Positions 27,300 through 35,560 of a stretch of 64,000 nucleotides of DNA are shown here, piece by piece; the first letter of the stretch is position 1, and each line of letters starts with the position of its first letter. This stretch comes from Sphingobacteriaceae bacterium DW12 (GTDB lineage Bacteria > Bacteroidota > Bacteroidia > Sphingobacteriales > Sphingobacteriaceae). The DNA lies in the NCBI GenBank assembly GCA_000783305.1, contig JROE01000001.1, positions 158,519-222,518 on the forward strand, read 5' to 3'. The translations under genes and the position numbers were made by a program. Under the pieces are notes generated by a model. That model ran no database searches and was not told where the DNA came from. It saw only the letters and a program-made list of their open reading frames with translations.

Positions 27300-28577
27300 A
27301 TGGAAGGAGTTATACTATTTGCAGATGATCATATTTTCGAAGCAGGAAGGATTGAAAATGCTTTATTTCAGAAATTCAATAACGAAGGGAACTTTTCCAT
27401 TCTCGCAATAAACAATTTAAACAACTTAGAAAAAACTATTACGTCAATATCTACTTACAAGGCTTTAATTCTCGATTGGAATTTTGAGAGAAACATAGAA
27501 GGCGCTGAAGAGGATGGCTTGGTTATTCCTGATGAGACTCCGTTAGAATTTCTAAAATCTAATAAAGTATATTCTCTCGTCTATGTTTATTCACAAGCAA
27601 ATATAAGTCAAGAAGTAAAAGATGAATTGCAAAGCCTATATCCAGGTAAGATATTTTTTGAAACAAAAAATGCAGATAACGAAGCTAATATTGAATATGA
27701 AAAGATAATTACAGGGATTAGTCGATTTGAAAGTAATAATAAACACTTAAATGTTCCGTTTATTTGGAGTCAGGCTATTAACAAATCTTCACAAGAAATT
27801 TTTTCAGAATTAGAACAAGCAGACCCCAATTGGTTAAAGGAAATCTATACCACTGCTCAAAACGATGGAACAGAACCTAATACTGAAGTGATCAGTGTAT
27901 TTCATCATCTTTTAAGTGAATCTATAATTCAAAACAAACCTCTTTTGAATGCTATTGATGCAAACACTACCGATGAAGATATTGTAGTTGGTGATAAAGA
28001 AGAGTCTTTAGCAAAGTTGTATAATAGAATATACTATACCAAATTAAAAGATGATGCACCGTTAATGACGGGAGATATTTTTAAATTTAGTGAGGAAGAC
28101 TATGCAATTCTTTTTACTCCTGAATGTGATGTAAATACAAAAAAAGAAAAAGCTTTGGAATTCCTTGTTTTTCAGAAAAATAATTATATCGAATTTCTAA
28201 AAAGCAAGCGGGAGTATGAAAAAGGAAATTATGAAGACATTAAATCAAAAGGCTATAGAAACGATGCTCAAGGAAATCCAACAAAAGAATTAAAGGGAAA
28301 ATTAAGAGAGCTAATAAAAGACTTTAATAATGGTGATATTAAAAATCATTTATTACCATCTTTCCCTTTTGATAATGGAATATATAATCTGTCGGCATTG
28401 ATTGATTTTGAAACAGCTTTCGTGGTTAAAGCTAAAGCTGATTTTGAAGAAAAAAGATCGGGATACAAACTCAACTCTCCTTATATTTATCAGTTACGAC
28501 AAAGATATTTAGCATATATCGGAAGAGTTGGCGTACCGGCAATCCCACAAAGCTTAAGGCTGTATAACTTAAAATAG
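27300..28577 (+). CDS. Receiver-like protein with novel C-terminal domain
   Basis: 425 aa; ATG 27300 lies one base after the previous stop. The first roughly 125 residues follow the response-regulator receiver plan: acidic pair D9-D10 in 'VILFADDHIF', D59 in 'ALILDWNF' as likely phosphoacceptor, Ser98 in 'VYVYSQ', and a Lys in 'YPGKIFFETK'. The remainder has no HTH or other output domain I know. It includes 'GDIFKFSEEDYAILFTPECD', an acidic pocket with Cys, and a basic helical tail. Adjacent to the kinase-like ATPase, it is the natural partner. It could instead be a degenerate receiver acting without phosphorylation. Confidence 0.75.
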   Translation: MEGVILFADDHIFEAGRIENALFQKFNNEGNFSILAINNLNNLEKTITSISTYKALILDWNFERNIEGAEEDGLVIPDETPLEFLKSNKVYSLVYVYSQANISQEVKDELQSLYPGKIFFETKNADNEANIEYEKIITGISRFESNNKHLNVPFIWSQAINKSSQEIFSELEQADPNWLKEIYTTAQNDGTEPNTEVISVFHHLLSESIIQNKPLLNAIDANTTDEDIVVGDKEESLAKLYNRIYYTKLKDDAPLMTGDIFKFSEEDYAILFTPECDVNTKKEKALEFLVFQKNNYIEFLKSKREYEKGNYEDIKSKGYRNDAQGNPTKELKGKLRELIKDFNNGDIKNHLLPSFPFDNGIYNLSALIDFETAFVVKAKADFEEKRSGYKLNSPYIYQLRQRYLAYIGRVGVPAIPQSLRLYNLK

Positions 28578-28614
28578 TTTTTAACAACATTTAGACCATA
28601 TAAACGCTATACTC

Positions 28615-30465
28615 ATGTTTAACCTAAAGAATCTGAAAAAGCAAACAACTCACAATAATCGTTATGATCGCAGGTTAGCGAAACTTACAGCGGATGGTCA
28701 AGATATATCAAGGATTAAATCTGTTATTGAAAATGCAATAACAAATATCAAAGCTGATCAGAAGTCATTCATTATCTATGGGGAACCTCAAAGTGGTAAA
28801 ACAGAAATGATGATTGCGCTAACTGCAAAATTACTGGATGAAGGATTCAAAATTATTGTCGCTCTTCTAAATGATAGCGTACAGTTGTTAGGCCAAAATT
28901 TAGAACGGTTTCAACGTTCTGGCTTGTCACCGTCACCTAAAAAATTCAGTGAGATTTTGTCACCTGAGATAAAAATTGGAGAACAACAATGGGTTATTTT
29001 CTGCAAGAAAAATTCCAGTGATTTACAAAAGCTTATCCATAAACTGAATGGCGTTGACAATTGCGTTGTAATTGATGATGAAGCAGATTACGCTACACCC
29101 AATTCAAAAATCAATAGGAATGAAGCAAGCAAAATAAATGAATTGACTGGTAAGTTGATAGGAGAAAAAGGAATTTATATCGGCGTAACAGCAACTCCAG
29201 CTAGACTGGACTTGAATCACACACACCAAAATCAAAACGAACATTGGATTGATTTTCCCCCTCATTCAAATTATACTGGACAAGATATTTTTTTTCCTGT
29301 TTCAACAGATAATCTACCTTACCGTTTGACCTTTCTTCCAGATACTGGAGATGATCCTAAATTTCTAAGAGAAGCACTATTTTGTTTTATGGTCAATGTT
29401 GGTTTCTTAAATAGTGAAATAAATACACCTGAACTAAATTATAGCTTTCTAATACATACCAGTGGGAAAAAAGCAGACCATTCTGTAGATTATAAGCAAA
29501 TAGTAAAAATATTTGAAGCATTAAAAGATGAGAATAATTCAAACCACGAAGTATATTATAGAAAAATCTGGGAGATAGCTAAATCCCGTTATTCTGGTTA
29601 TGAAGATAATATTACACAATATGTTTTAGAAGCTTGTGATCGTAATAATATAGTTGTGATGAATAGCGATAAGGAGGTTAATGCTGCTGACAATAGGACT
29701 GCAACCGATCCAACAGCTCCTTTTACTATTGTAATTGGAGGAAATATAGTTTCAAGAGGAGTGACATTTAACAATTTGCTTTCTATGTTTTTCACCAGAG
29801 ACGTAAAGCATAAGCTACAGCAAGACACATATATTCAAAGAGCTCGAATGTTTGGTTCACGAGATAATTATCTAAAGTATTTCGAATTAATAATTCCTAA
29901 GACACTATACCTTGACTGGCAAAAGTGCTTCATATTTCATCGTCTGTCTCTCGAATCGAGAAAACAAAATAAAACAACTCCTGTTTGGTTAGATGGGGAT
30001 AGAGTTACTGCGGTAGCTAGCGCAAGTATAGACAAAGCAAATGTGATAGTTGACAGAGGTGAAATGAGTTTTGGTCTATTTGACTTTGAGGAGGATAAAT
30101 TAAAATTCATACTTAATAAAAAAGAAACGCCTATTGCAAAGCTTAAAATGATATCGGAGCTATTAGGAGATGATAGTTTGCCAACATATCTCATAAGTTA
30201 CATAGAAACTTTCCTACCTTCAGGAAACAAATCAATTGTAATTCACGAACCCAAAACGATTGCGGGTTATACTGATAAAGAAGGTGAGGTCGATAAGGCG
30301 TCAATCACACGTTCCCGAGGTTTTATAGGAAATAGAGAGCTAGAATTAGCAAAATATCCTGACTCTATACATCATATTAATATATTATATAATGAAAATG
30401 GTAAAGCTCGTATTTTTTATAAATACGAGGGTAACATTCGTTTTTTAAAAACTGGTAAGAAATGA
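28615..30465 (+). CDS. Z1-domain superfamily 2-like helicase/ATPase
   Basis: 616 aa. Walker A 'IYGEPQSGKTEMM' (54-66), Walker B 'VVIDDEADYA' (151-160), 'GVTATPARLDL' (190-200), then the Z1-type C-terminal lobe 'IVIGGNIVSRGVTFNNLLSM' and 'YIQRARMFGSRDNYLKYFEL'. Z1 proteins were described with MutL/MORC-type ATPases and DNA methylases in restriction-like operons (Iyer, Abhiman and Aravind). They are taken to be DNA-translocating components. The gene starts 37 bp after the receiver gene and overlaps the next gene by ATGA. Confidence 0.9.
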   Translation: MFNLKNLKKQTTHNNRYDRRLAKLTADGQDISRIKSVIENAITNIKADQKSFIIYGEPQSGKTEMMIALTAKLLDEGFKIIVALLNDSVQLLGQNLERFQRSGLSPSPKKFSEILSPEIKIGEQQWVIFCKKNSSDLQKLIHKLNGVDNCVVIDDEADYATPNSKINRNEASKINELTGKLIGEKGIYIGVTATPARLDLNHTHQNQNEHWIDFPPHSNYTGQDIFFPVSTDNLPYRLTFLPDTGDDPKFLREALFCFMVNVGFLNSEINTPELNYSFLIHTSGKKADHSVDYKQIVKIFEALKDENNSNHEVYYRKIWEIAKSRYSGYEDNITQYVLEACDRNNIVVMNSDKEVNAADNRTATDPTAPFTIVIGGNIVSRGVTFNNLLSMFFTRDVKHKLQQDTYIQRARMFGSRDNYLKYFELIIPKTLYLDWQKCFIFHRLSLESRKQNKTTPVWLDGDRVTAVASASIDKANVIVDRGEMSFGLFDFEEDKLKFILNKKETPIAKLKMISELLGDDSLPTYLISYIETFLPSGNKSIVIHEPKTIAGYTDKEGEVDKASITRSRGFIGNRELELAKYPDSIHHINILYNENGKARIFYKYEGNIRFLKTGKK

Positions 30466-30941
30466 TAAAAGAATTTGAGTTTTACCACGGTGTAGTGTTT
30501 TCTAAATTGATCCATAGTATACCTGAAGGCTTTTCCATTAAATTATACCAAAGTTCCAGTAATGCTTCCTATGTTATAAACGATAATATAGGAATTTATG
30601 TTAAACATTCTACTAAAAGGATGACTCCATGGCGCTTTAGTTTTCAAAAGGTTCATCAAGATGAAATACTTCAAATGCAGAAGCAGTTCCAAACTATCTT
30701 TGTTCTTTTGGTGTGCGGTAATGACGGTGTAGTTACACTAAGCTTTGAAGAACTAAAAACCATACTAAATGATAGCCATTCTGAAACGGAGTGGATAAGT
30801 GCTTCTCGAACGAGAAATAAAGAATATAGTATCAAAGGATCTGATGGGGTATTAGAAAAAAAAATAGGAAAGAGCGATTTCTTAAAAAAGATATTGGAAG
30901 CAATCGAGCAGAACGAAGAATTTTCAAACAATTCGTATTAA
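30462..30941 (+). CDS. Small protein of the Z1 operon, possible nuclease
   Basis: 159 aa, with its start overlapping the Z1 stop (ATGA), so translationally coupled. It begins 'MIKEFEFYHGVVFSKLIHSI'. A central block has 'NASYVINDNIGIYVKHSTKR' followed by 'MTPWRFSF'. Asp/Glu and Lys spaced between predicted strands would suit a PD-(D/E)XK-like fold, and the slot after Z1 often holds the nuclease in such operons. Neither is proof. No family is assigned. Confidence 0.7.
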   Translation: MIKEFEFYHGVVFSKLIHSIPEGFSIKLYQSSSNASYVINDNIGIYVKHSTKRMTPWRFSFQKVHQDEILQMQKQFQTIFVLLVCGNDGVVTLSFEELKTILNDSHSETEWISASRTRNKEYSIKGSDGVLEKKIGKSDFLKKILEAIEQNEEFSNNSY

Positions 30942-30949
30942 ACTATTTA

Positions 30950-31069
30950 ATGAATGATAATCAAATAATAGGGAACATAGAAAAGGAAGTCCTAGATAGA
31001 CCCTATGAAAAGTATCCCTTTTTCCAATATCCTGACAATATTGTAATTCCATTTTCAATTATGAGATAA
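30950..31069 (+). pseudogene. Truncated ORF at the end of the restriction-like operon
   Basis: A 39-codon ORF 8 bp after the preceding gene: start MNDNQIIGNIEKEVLDRPYE, then 'YPFFQYPDNIVIPFSIMR' and stop. It looks like the N-terminal piece of a longer gene cut by the island's right edge, since unrelated sequence follows. It could also be a genuine micro-protein. Confidence 0.4.
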
Positions 31070-31140
31070 ATGTTCTGTTATAATACATCCAACCTTTTCG
31101 ATAACTTTCACTTCAGTTCTCCGCTAGATTTGCTAAATAC

Positions 31141-32661
31141 TTAGAGATTGGTATTTCCTTCTCCACGTGTCTTGGAATGATCTCGAACACTATCCTGCTC
31201 AATGGTATCCAGTACAAATCCTACCCAATCTTTCTGTGATATGGAGGGGTCTAGGTAATAGTCCGGTTGAATTCCGCTGCCGTCAATTTCCATTCCTGGG
31301 ATCCGAAGGCTTTTCGACCTGCAGTACCATAACTGAAATTCCCCACTCGGCGAAATTGCAGAGGTCATATTGGAAAAGTCAAGGGCCCCGAATGTAGAGC
31401 TTCCGTATAATTTGACCTTGCTGCTCTGCTTTGCCTCAAGGAGGAACTGCTCTGTTGTACTGGCACAGTACTCGTTCACCAAGATTGCTACACGGAGGGG
31501 GTTGGCTAGAATAGAGTCCATACTGTCAACGGTTACATTGGCTTCCTTTACCCTCACAAAATTACCGAGATCGGCGCTCAGCCTTTCATAGGTCTCCTTA
31601 AACTCCGCCCGCTGGTTTTCCCCATACAACGTATCTTGAGAGAGCTCCAAAACGGCCATGTTGTTCAATTCGGTCGATAGAAGTTCGACTCCAACCGTTC
31701 TTATGGGATTTGTGTAGATATAGGGTATCAGGGATGAATATGCCCAGTCGGATCCCCCACCGTTATTGCGAAGATCTATGATCAGGTTATGGGCACTTGT
31801 AATATTTTGATGGTTGGTACGCAGCACACTGTCAATCGCCGTTTTGTTTGACATGGCGAAACTCGGAATGCGAAGGTAGCCTGTACGGTCCGAAAGTTGT
31901 TCGTAGTAGGGAGAGTGGGTGTAAAGATAATTGATGTAATTCTTGACAAGTGGTTTGTCCTCAAATCTTCGGGACTTACGGACAAAGAAGGACATGCCCT
32001 CGATATGAATGATATTATTCCCTATAAAGTGTACCGGCACATTTTCTTTAACTGAAAAATCCCGAAACCATAGCGTAGCCCTGAAACTATCTCCATCCGG
32101 ATATAACTTGAATTTTATCTGGTCTTTTTTCCACGGTGTGCCTGGAGCATCCAAGAGGACACCGCTATAACCGCTATCGGTGGGAACTATTCCTACTTTA
32201 TATGGAGAGCTTTCCCAGACTCCGATCGGGGATGGTTCGCTCTCATTGGCTATCTGATTCTGGAAACGCCTTTCATCTAAACCCAATGTTTCATGGTTTC
32301 GTATCTTATTACTGTCCAGTTTAAGTATCGGTGCTGATTGCTTCTCCTCGTTTAGGACGATCACTCCTATGTGTCCCTTTCTAAAAAATCGAAGCCAGTT
32401 ATATATTAAATTCTTACAATCATTTTTTGTCCGTATATCTTTTGCCTGATGCATCAACAGTGCCGTGTGCTCTTCATAGGCCTTCTGTCCTTTTTCATTC
32501 AAAATGTATCCAAACCCAGCATCATTTTTTTCGAAGGTATTCTTGACCCATGTTAACTCTGATGAGCAGTCACATCGGTCTTGGGCCATTACGTGCTTTG
32601 CTGGAATAATTAACGATAAAAATAGAATTAAACGGCTTAAAAGGGTTTTAGTATGGTTCAT
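31141..32661 (-). CDS. Secreted S41-family (tail-specific-like) peptidase
   Basis: 506 aa. The ATG at 32661 gives MNHTKTLLSRLILFLSLIIP and cleavage after VMAQ; two codons further upstream only a TTG is available. The catalytic region has 'LIIDLRNNGGGSDWAYSS' and 'VNEYCASTTEQFLLEAKQSS', where the Ser of 'CASTTEQ' is in the nucleophile position. 'GMEIDGSGIQPDYYLD' is typical of S41 C-terminal halves. An unusual N-terminal domain with several Cys ('RCDCSSELTW') replaces the common PDZ. It likely cleaves periplasmic or extracellular peptides. A single gene to the right of the island. Confidence 0.88.
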   Translation of the reverse strand: MNHTKTLLSRLILFLSLIIPAKHVMAQDRCDCSSELTWVKNTFEKNDAGFGYILNEKGQKAYEEHTALLMHQAKDIRTKNDCKNLIYNWLRFFRKGHIGVIVLNEEKQSAPILKLDSNKIRNHETLGLDERRFQNQIANESEPSPIGVWESSPYKVGIVPTDSGYSGVLLDAPGTPWKKDQIKFKLYPDGDSFRATLWFRDFSVKENVPVHFIGNNIIHIEGMSFFVRKSRRFEDKPLVKNYINYLYTHSPYYEQLSDRTGYLRIPSFAMSNKTAIDSVLRTNHQNITSAHNLIIDLRNNGGGSDWAYSSLIPYIYTNPIRTVGVELLSTELNNMAVLELSQDTLYGENQRAEFKETYERLSADLGNFVRVKEANVTVDSMDSILANPLRVAILVNEYCASTTEQFLLEAKQSSKVKLYGSSTFGALDFSNMTSAISPSGEFQLWYCRSKSLRIPGMEIDGSGIQPDYYLDPSISQKDWVGFVLDTIEQDSVRDHSKTRGEGNTNL

Positions 32662-32885
32662 TATCAAATGATGTTGTTCTACCGAAAGATAGGAAGTTTT
32701 TCAAATAAACTAATTTAATACTTTTAACTGGTTTGAAAAACAGGGAAGGCTTCAAAAAAAGGGAACTTTACCGTGGCTTTCTGCTATTTTGTTTGCAATA
32801 AGGTATACACTTATCTTATACTATTCAGTAGACCGTTATATAGAACGCTAAGCTATGGCCATCAATAGTAATGGCATGACCAATA

Positions 32886-32907
32886 AAATACCCTATTTGG
32901 GGTATTT
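32886..32907. promoter_or_regulatory. Palindromic operator candidate, copy 1
   Basis: AAATACCC-TATTTG-GGGTATTT, with perfect 8-bp arms, lies 33 bp before a truncated signal-peptide ORF. A nearly identical site is at 59846-59867. Confidence 0.5.
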
Positions 32908-32939
32908 ACTGTATACTGTCAAAGTGTTAATTTTATTTC

Positions 32940-33101
32940 ATGAAAACTAGTGTCAATCCTTTAAAAATGTTCATGCGGTCTACAATGACGGCATGGATTT
33001 TCTCAGCATTGCTTCAATCGGGATTTGCTCAATCGGATGTATCATCCTATATCTACGACAGAAATGACTTCTATAGTTTTATCTATATCTCAATACTTTA
33101 A
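32940..33101 (+). pseudogene. Truncated secreted-protein gene (5' end only)
   Basis: 53 codons: a good signal peptide (hydrophobic stretch 'MTAWIFSALLQSGFAQ') followed by only 20 residues before a stop. The rest of the gene is absent and AbiE remnants follow. It probably survives as the promoter and first exon-like piece of a deleted gene. Confidence 0.5.
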
Positions 33102-33139
33102 ATTTGACCGTTATGTTTATTCTAACCACATATAATCAA

Positions 33140-33795
33140 TTAAAACAGTTGATTAAATCGCCTCTCAATCTCCTTGGTTCTATCCAATAACTCATCCCAT
33201 TTCAAACTCTTTCCCATAATCATGTTTTCCTGCATCGTTTTATAATCGATTTCCCACTTTTCTATGATAGCATCTGGCGGTATAATGCTTAGTTTTCCTT
33301 TCACATGATTTGAATAATCCATTCCTCTCAATGGTGTAACCGTTTTACGATGCTCAACAATGGTGTTGAACAATTCATCATCACCAATGGCTATTTCACC
33401 GTATTCAGCTTTCATAATTTTATCTAAATCATATTAATACCAAGTTGATCCAGTTCAGTTATAAGTTCCTCGCGGAATTCATTAATAATAAAATCACCAG
33501 AAGCTTTCCTCATTTTTTTTATTTGAGTTTTAGAGTCCAATTGATCAAATCCTAACAGATGACGATCAATGATCAGGTCTATATCTTCGGAGAAACGATC
33601 TATCAGATTATATGCCTTACTCAAGGATGTACCACCTTTAAAGATTATGGAACCTGCATATTTGGACTGAAAAACTGCTTTTAATATAACACATACCCAC
33701 CAATCCTTTTCGACTACAAACGTGGGTAATCCAATTGCATTTTCAACTTGCTCCAAGACCTGTAGCTTTTGCTTATCGGCTAGATTTATCCACAT
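33140..33795 (-). pseudogene. AbiEii/AbiGii nucleotidyltransferase toxin, internally deleted
   Basis: The 5' part (33424-33795) carries the AbiEii nucleotidyltransferase core: 'TFVVEKDWWVCVILKA', 'IIFKGGTSLSKAYNLIDRFS' and 'EDIDLIID'. It stops after 'ITELDQLGINMI'. The 3' part (33140-33415) is in another frame and carries the C-terminal 'LRGMDYSNHVKGKLSIIPPD' region. The 215 codons together are well short of the roughly 300-residue toxin, so a central block is missing. The toxin is probably inactive, while its antitoxin upstream is intact. Confidence 0.8.
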
Positions 33796-33798
33796 AAG

Positions 33799-34401
33799 TT
33801 AAGACTGATAAAGGTTGTTGATTTGTTTCTGAATCCATACTGGTGCATATACTACTTGATTTTTCATCACTTTCTCATCTAGCTTTTTTACGGCTTGCTT
33901 GATGGTCTCTAAAAAATCTTCGGTAATCTCCTGTTGCCCTTTCTCCTTAAAAGCCTGTACAATAAGATGCAGTAATTCATCTTTTATGGCAAAACTTTTG
34001 GGAACAGTTCGTTTAAATTTGATGGTTAGATTTGCTATTTTCACTTCGCGTTGGGAGCCATCCGTCAAGTACACCGCCTTTAATGGTACTTGTGTCGTAA
34101 GCCCCAGTAAGTACAGTGCCATCACACCTGTTGGAGCAATTCGAGCTTTGTCTCTTTTGGCGATTTCCTTTGCAACCTCTCCGATATTAGGATATATCGT
34201 ACCCAGCAAAGGATCTTTCTTTGGTTTGATATAGATACCGTGGGCCAGTCTTTCAATAAGACCATCATTCTCCATACGGAAAAGCGTCACTCGGACATTT
34301 TCTGGTGTAGCAAAATTCTTAAAGTCATCAGCGAAAAACAACTTACCACGAGACGATTTCAAAATTTTGCTTTCTATCTTATTTTTAGCTATTTCCGGCA
34401 T
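33799..34401 (-). CDS. AbiEi-type antitoxin/DUF6088 transcriptional regulator
   Basis: 200 aa. An N-terminal winged-helix region ('FATPENVRVTLFRMENDGLI', 'ERLAHGIYIKPKKDP') precedes a C-terminal antitoxin domain ('RIAPTGVMALYLLGLTTQVP', 'AVYLTDGSQREVKIANLTIK'). Family antitoxins of AbiE systems repress their own operon by binding inverted repeats; a perfect inverted repeat stands 18 bp upstream. It is separated from the damaged toxin gene by 3 bp. It starts at ATG 34401. Confidence 0.88.
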   Translation of the reverse strand: MPEIAKNKIESKILKSSRGKLFFADDFKNFATPENVRVTLFRMENDGLIERLAHGIYIKPKKDPLLGTIYPNIGEVAKEIAKRDKARIAPTGVMALYLLGLTTQVPLKAVYLTDGSQREVKIANLTIKFKRTVPKSFAIKDELLHLIVQAFKEKGQQEITEDFLETIKQAVKKLDEKVMKNQVVYAPVWIQKQINNLYQS

Positions 34402-34418
34402 TTATAAATTCGTTATTC

Positions 34419-34453
34419 TGTAACAAATTTAGTGAATATTTGTTACAGCAAAC
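34419..34453 (-). promoter_or_regulatory. AbiE promoter with overlapping operator
   Basis: TGTAACAAAT / ATTTGTTACA, perfect 10-bp arms at 34419-34428 and 34438-34447. On the minus strand the -7 element TAAATTTG (34431-34424) lies across arm and loop, with TTG 17 or 21 nt upstream. Binding would block RNA polymerase. Confidence 0.65.
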
Positions 34454-34485
34454 AATAGTATTTGAGATTAAATATTTTAGTAAAA

Positions 34486-34516
34486 TTTGGGTAGTCGCCA
34501 AGCACACTTATCTTTG
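34486..34516 (+). promoter_or_regulatory. Consensus promoter for the 75-aa basic protein
   Basis: TTTG (34486-34489), 19 nt, TATCTTTG (34509-34516): a textbook Bacteroidota promoter. Predicted start near 34523, leader about 35 nt. Confidence 0.75.
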
Positions 34517-34556
34517 CATTCACACATTTGATCAAATCAATACTTATAAAACAACG

Positions 34557-34784
34557 ATGTCTCGATCAGTAAGAAAAACTAAAATATTCGGAATTACTAC
34601 AACTGAAACAGAAAAACAAGACAAAAGGCGATGGAATAGAACTTTTAGAAAAGTTTGTAAAAAACTAATCCGTCTAGAAAAAGAGGCTCCAAGTAAAATC
34701 CAAGGTGTAACTAGTGTATGGGATGGCGCTAAAGATGGAAAGAAATATTACCGCGGTGCTACAAAAAAAGATATGAGGAAATAG
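34557..34784 (+). CDS. Small highly basic protein, 75 aa
   Basis: It starts at ATG 34557, just downstream of a consensus promoter; an earlier in-frame start would place the promoter inside the gene. The composition is strongly Lys/Arg: 'MSRSVRKTKIFGITTTETEK' then 'QDKRRWNRTFRKVCKKL' and 'DGKKYYRGATKKDMRK'. Similar small basic proteins occur across Bacteroidota with no known role. RNA or DNA binding is only an inference from charge. Confidence 0.7.
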   Translation: MSRSVRKTKIFGITTTETEKQDKRRWNRTFRKVCKKLIRLEKEAPSKIQGVTSVWDGAKDGKKYYRGATKKDMRK

Positions 34785-34800
34785 TTTTTCATAGAGTTTA

Positions 34801-34989
34801 TCATCCGAAAAAACATCCATATCCATCCTCATCGATTTCATCCAACAATAATTGCAGATTAGTACTCTCGGATTTCGGTTCATAAGCCTCCCATTTGCCC
34901 GATCCTCGCATCCAATAGAGCTTCCAAATTTTAGATGCCTTCACAAAGCGAAGCGTTGCAAACGGTAATTCTAAAATATGGGGAAACAA
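34801..34989 (-). pseudogene. DUF3024 protein, probably N-terminally truncated
   Basis: The 62 residues match the C-terminal half of DUF3024 proteins: 'FATLRFVKASKIWKLYWMRG', 'GKWEAYEP' and 'DEIDEDGYGCFFG'. No ATG is available before these motifs; the frame begins at a TTG, with an in-frame stop two codons further upstream. Full-length relatives are about 110 aa. Either a remnant or a short TTG-started version. Confidence 0.6.
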
Positions 34990-35068
34990 AATTCTACAAC
35001 ACCAATGCTGCTGTACGATGAATGAGAAATGTTTTCACTCTATTGTAAATATTCCTTTGTTCAAATAA

Positions 35069-35545
35069 TTATTCAACAATAAAATCAATCACTTCTTCAG
35101 GGTCAGCATTATTGTTAATCCAAATAGCTTCTATTGTTGTCGCACCTTCGACTGATATTCCTTTTGTAGCTAATCTTTTTACGGCTTCGGAATAATCAAT
35201 CCCCAACGCCCTAAAAGCGTCATTAATAGGTGCTTTTATTATTCTATCCAAAAGTATGGTATCCACTTTCGGATTGAAATGTTGCTGAACGATAAATAGT
35301 ATAGATATGACTATAACAGCTAATGTGGTCGGAATGAAGACGCCCTTTTTGAAATGAATTTTGAGGGCTTTCCAATTGAGTATAATATGGAAAATGGCAC
35401 AAACAACAAAAAATACACCTAGGAACTCGTGTACGACTTCGGTATAACCGTCAAATAAATGGAAAAACATCAGTAAGCCTGAAAGTCCAACAACAAGAAA
35501 GACCAGGGAAATAAATGGGGTAATATAATTTCTATTCGGTTTCAT
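35069..35545 (-). CDS. DUF4405 membrane protein
   Basis: 158 aa with three hydrophobic helices (about 9-28, 38-58 and 71-90). A His in 'VVHEFLGVFFVVCAIFHIIL' recalls cytochrome b-like DUF4405 proteins. The soluble C-terminal part ('ALGIDYSEAVKRLATKGISV') resembles the helical tail of that family. It is 15 bp downstream of a flavodoxin-fold reductase, suggesting a shared redox function in one operon. Confidence 0.8.
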   Translation of the reverse strand: MKPNRNYITPFISLVFLVVGLSGLLMFFHLFDGYTEVVHEFLGVFFVVCAIFHIILNWKALKIHFKKGVFIPTTLAVIVISILFIVQQHFNPKVDTILLDRIIKAPINDAFRALGIDYSEAVKRLATKGISVEGATTIEAIWINNNADPEEVIDFIVE

Positions 35546-35560
35546 AATACAAAGGTTTGT

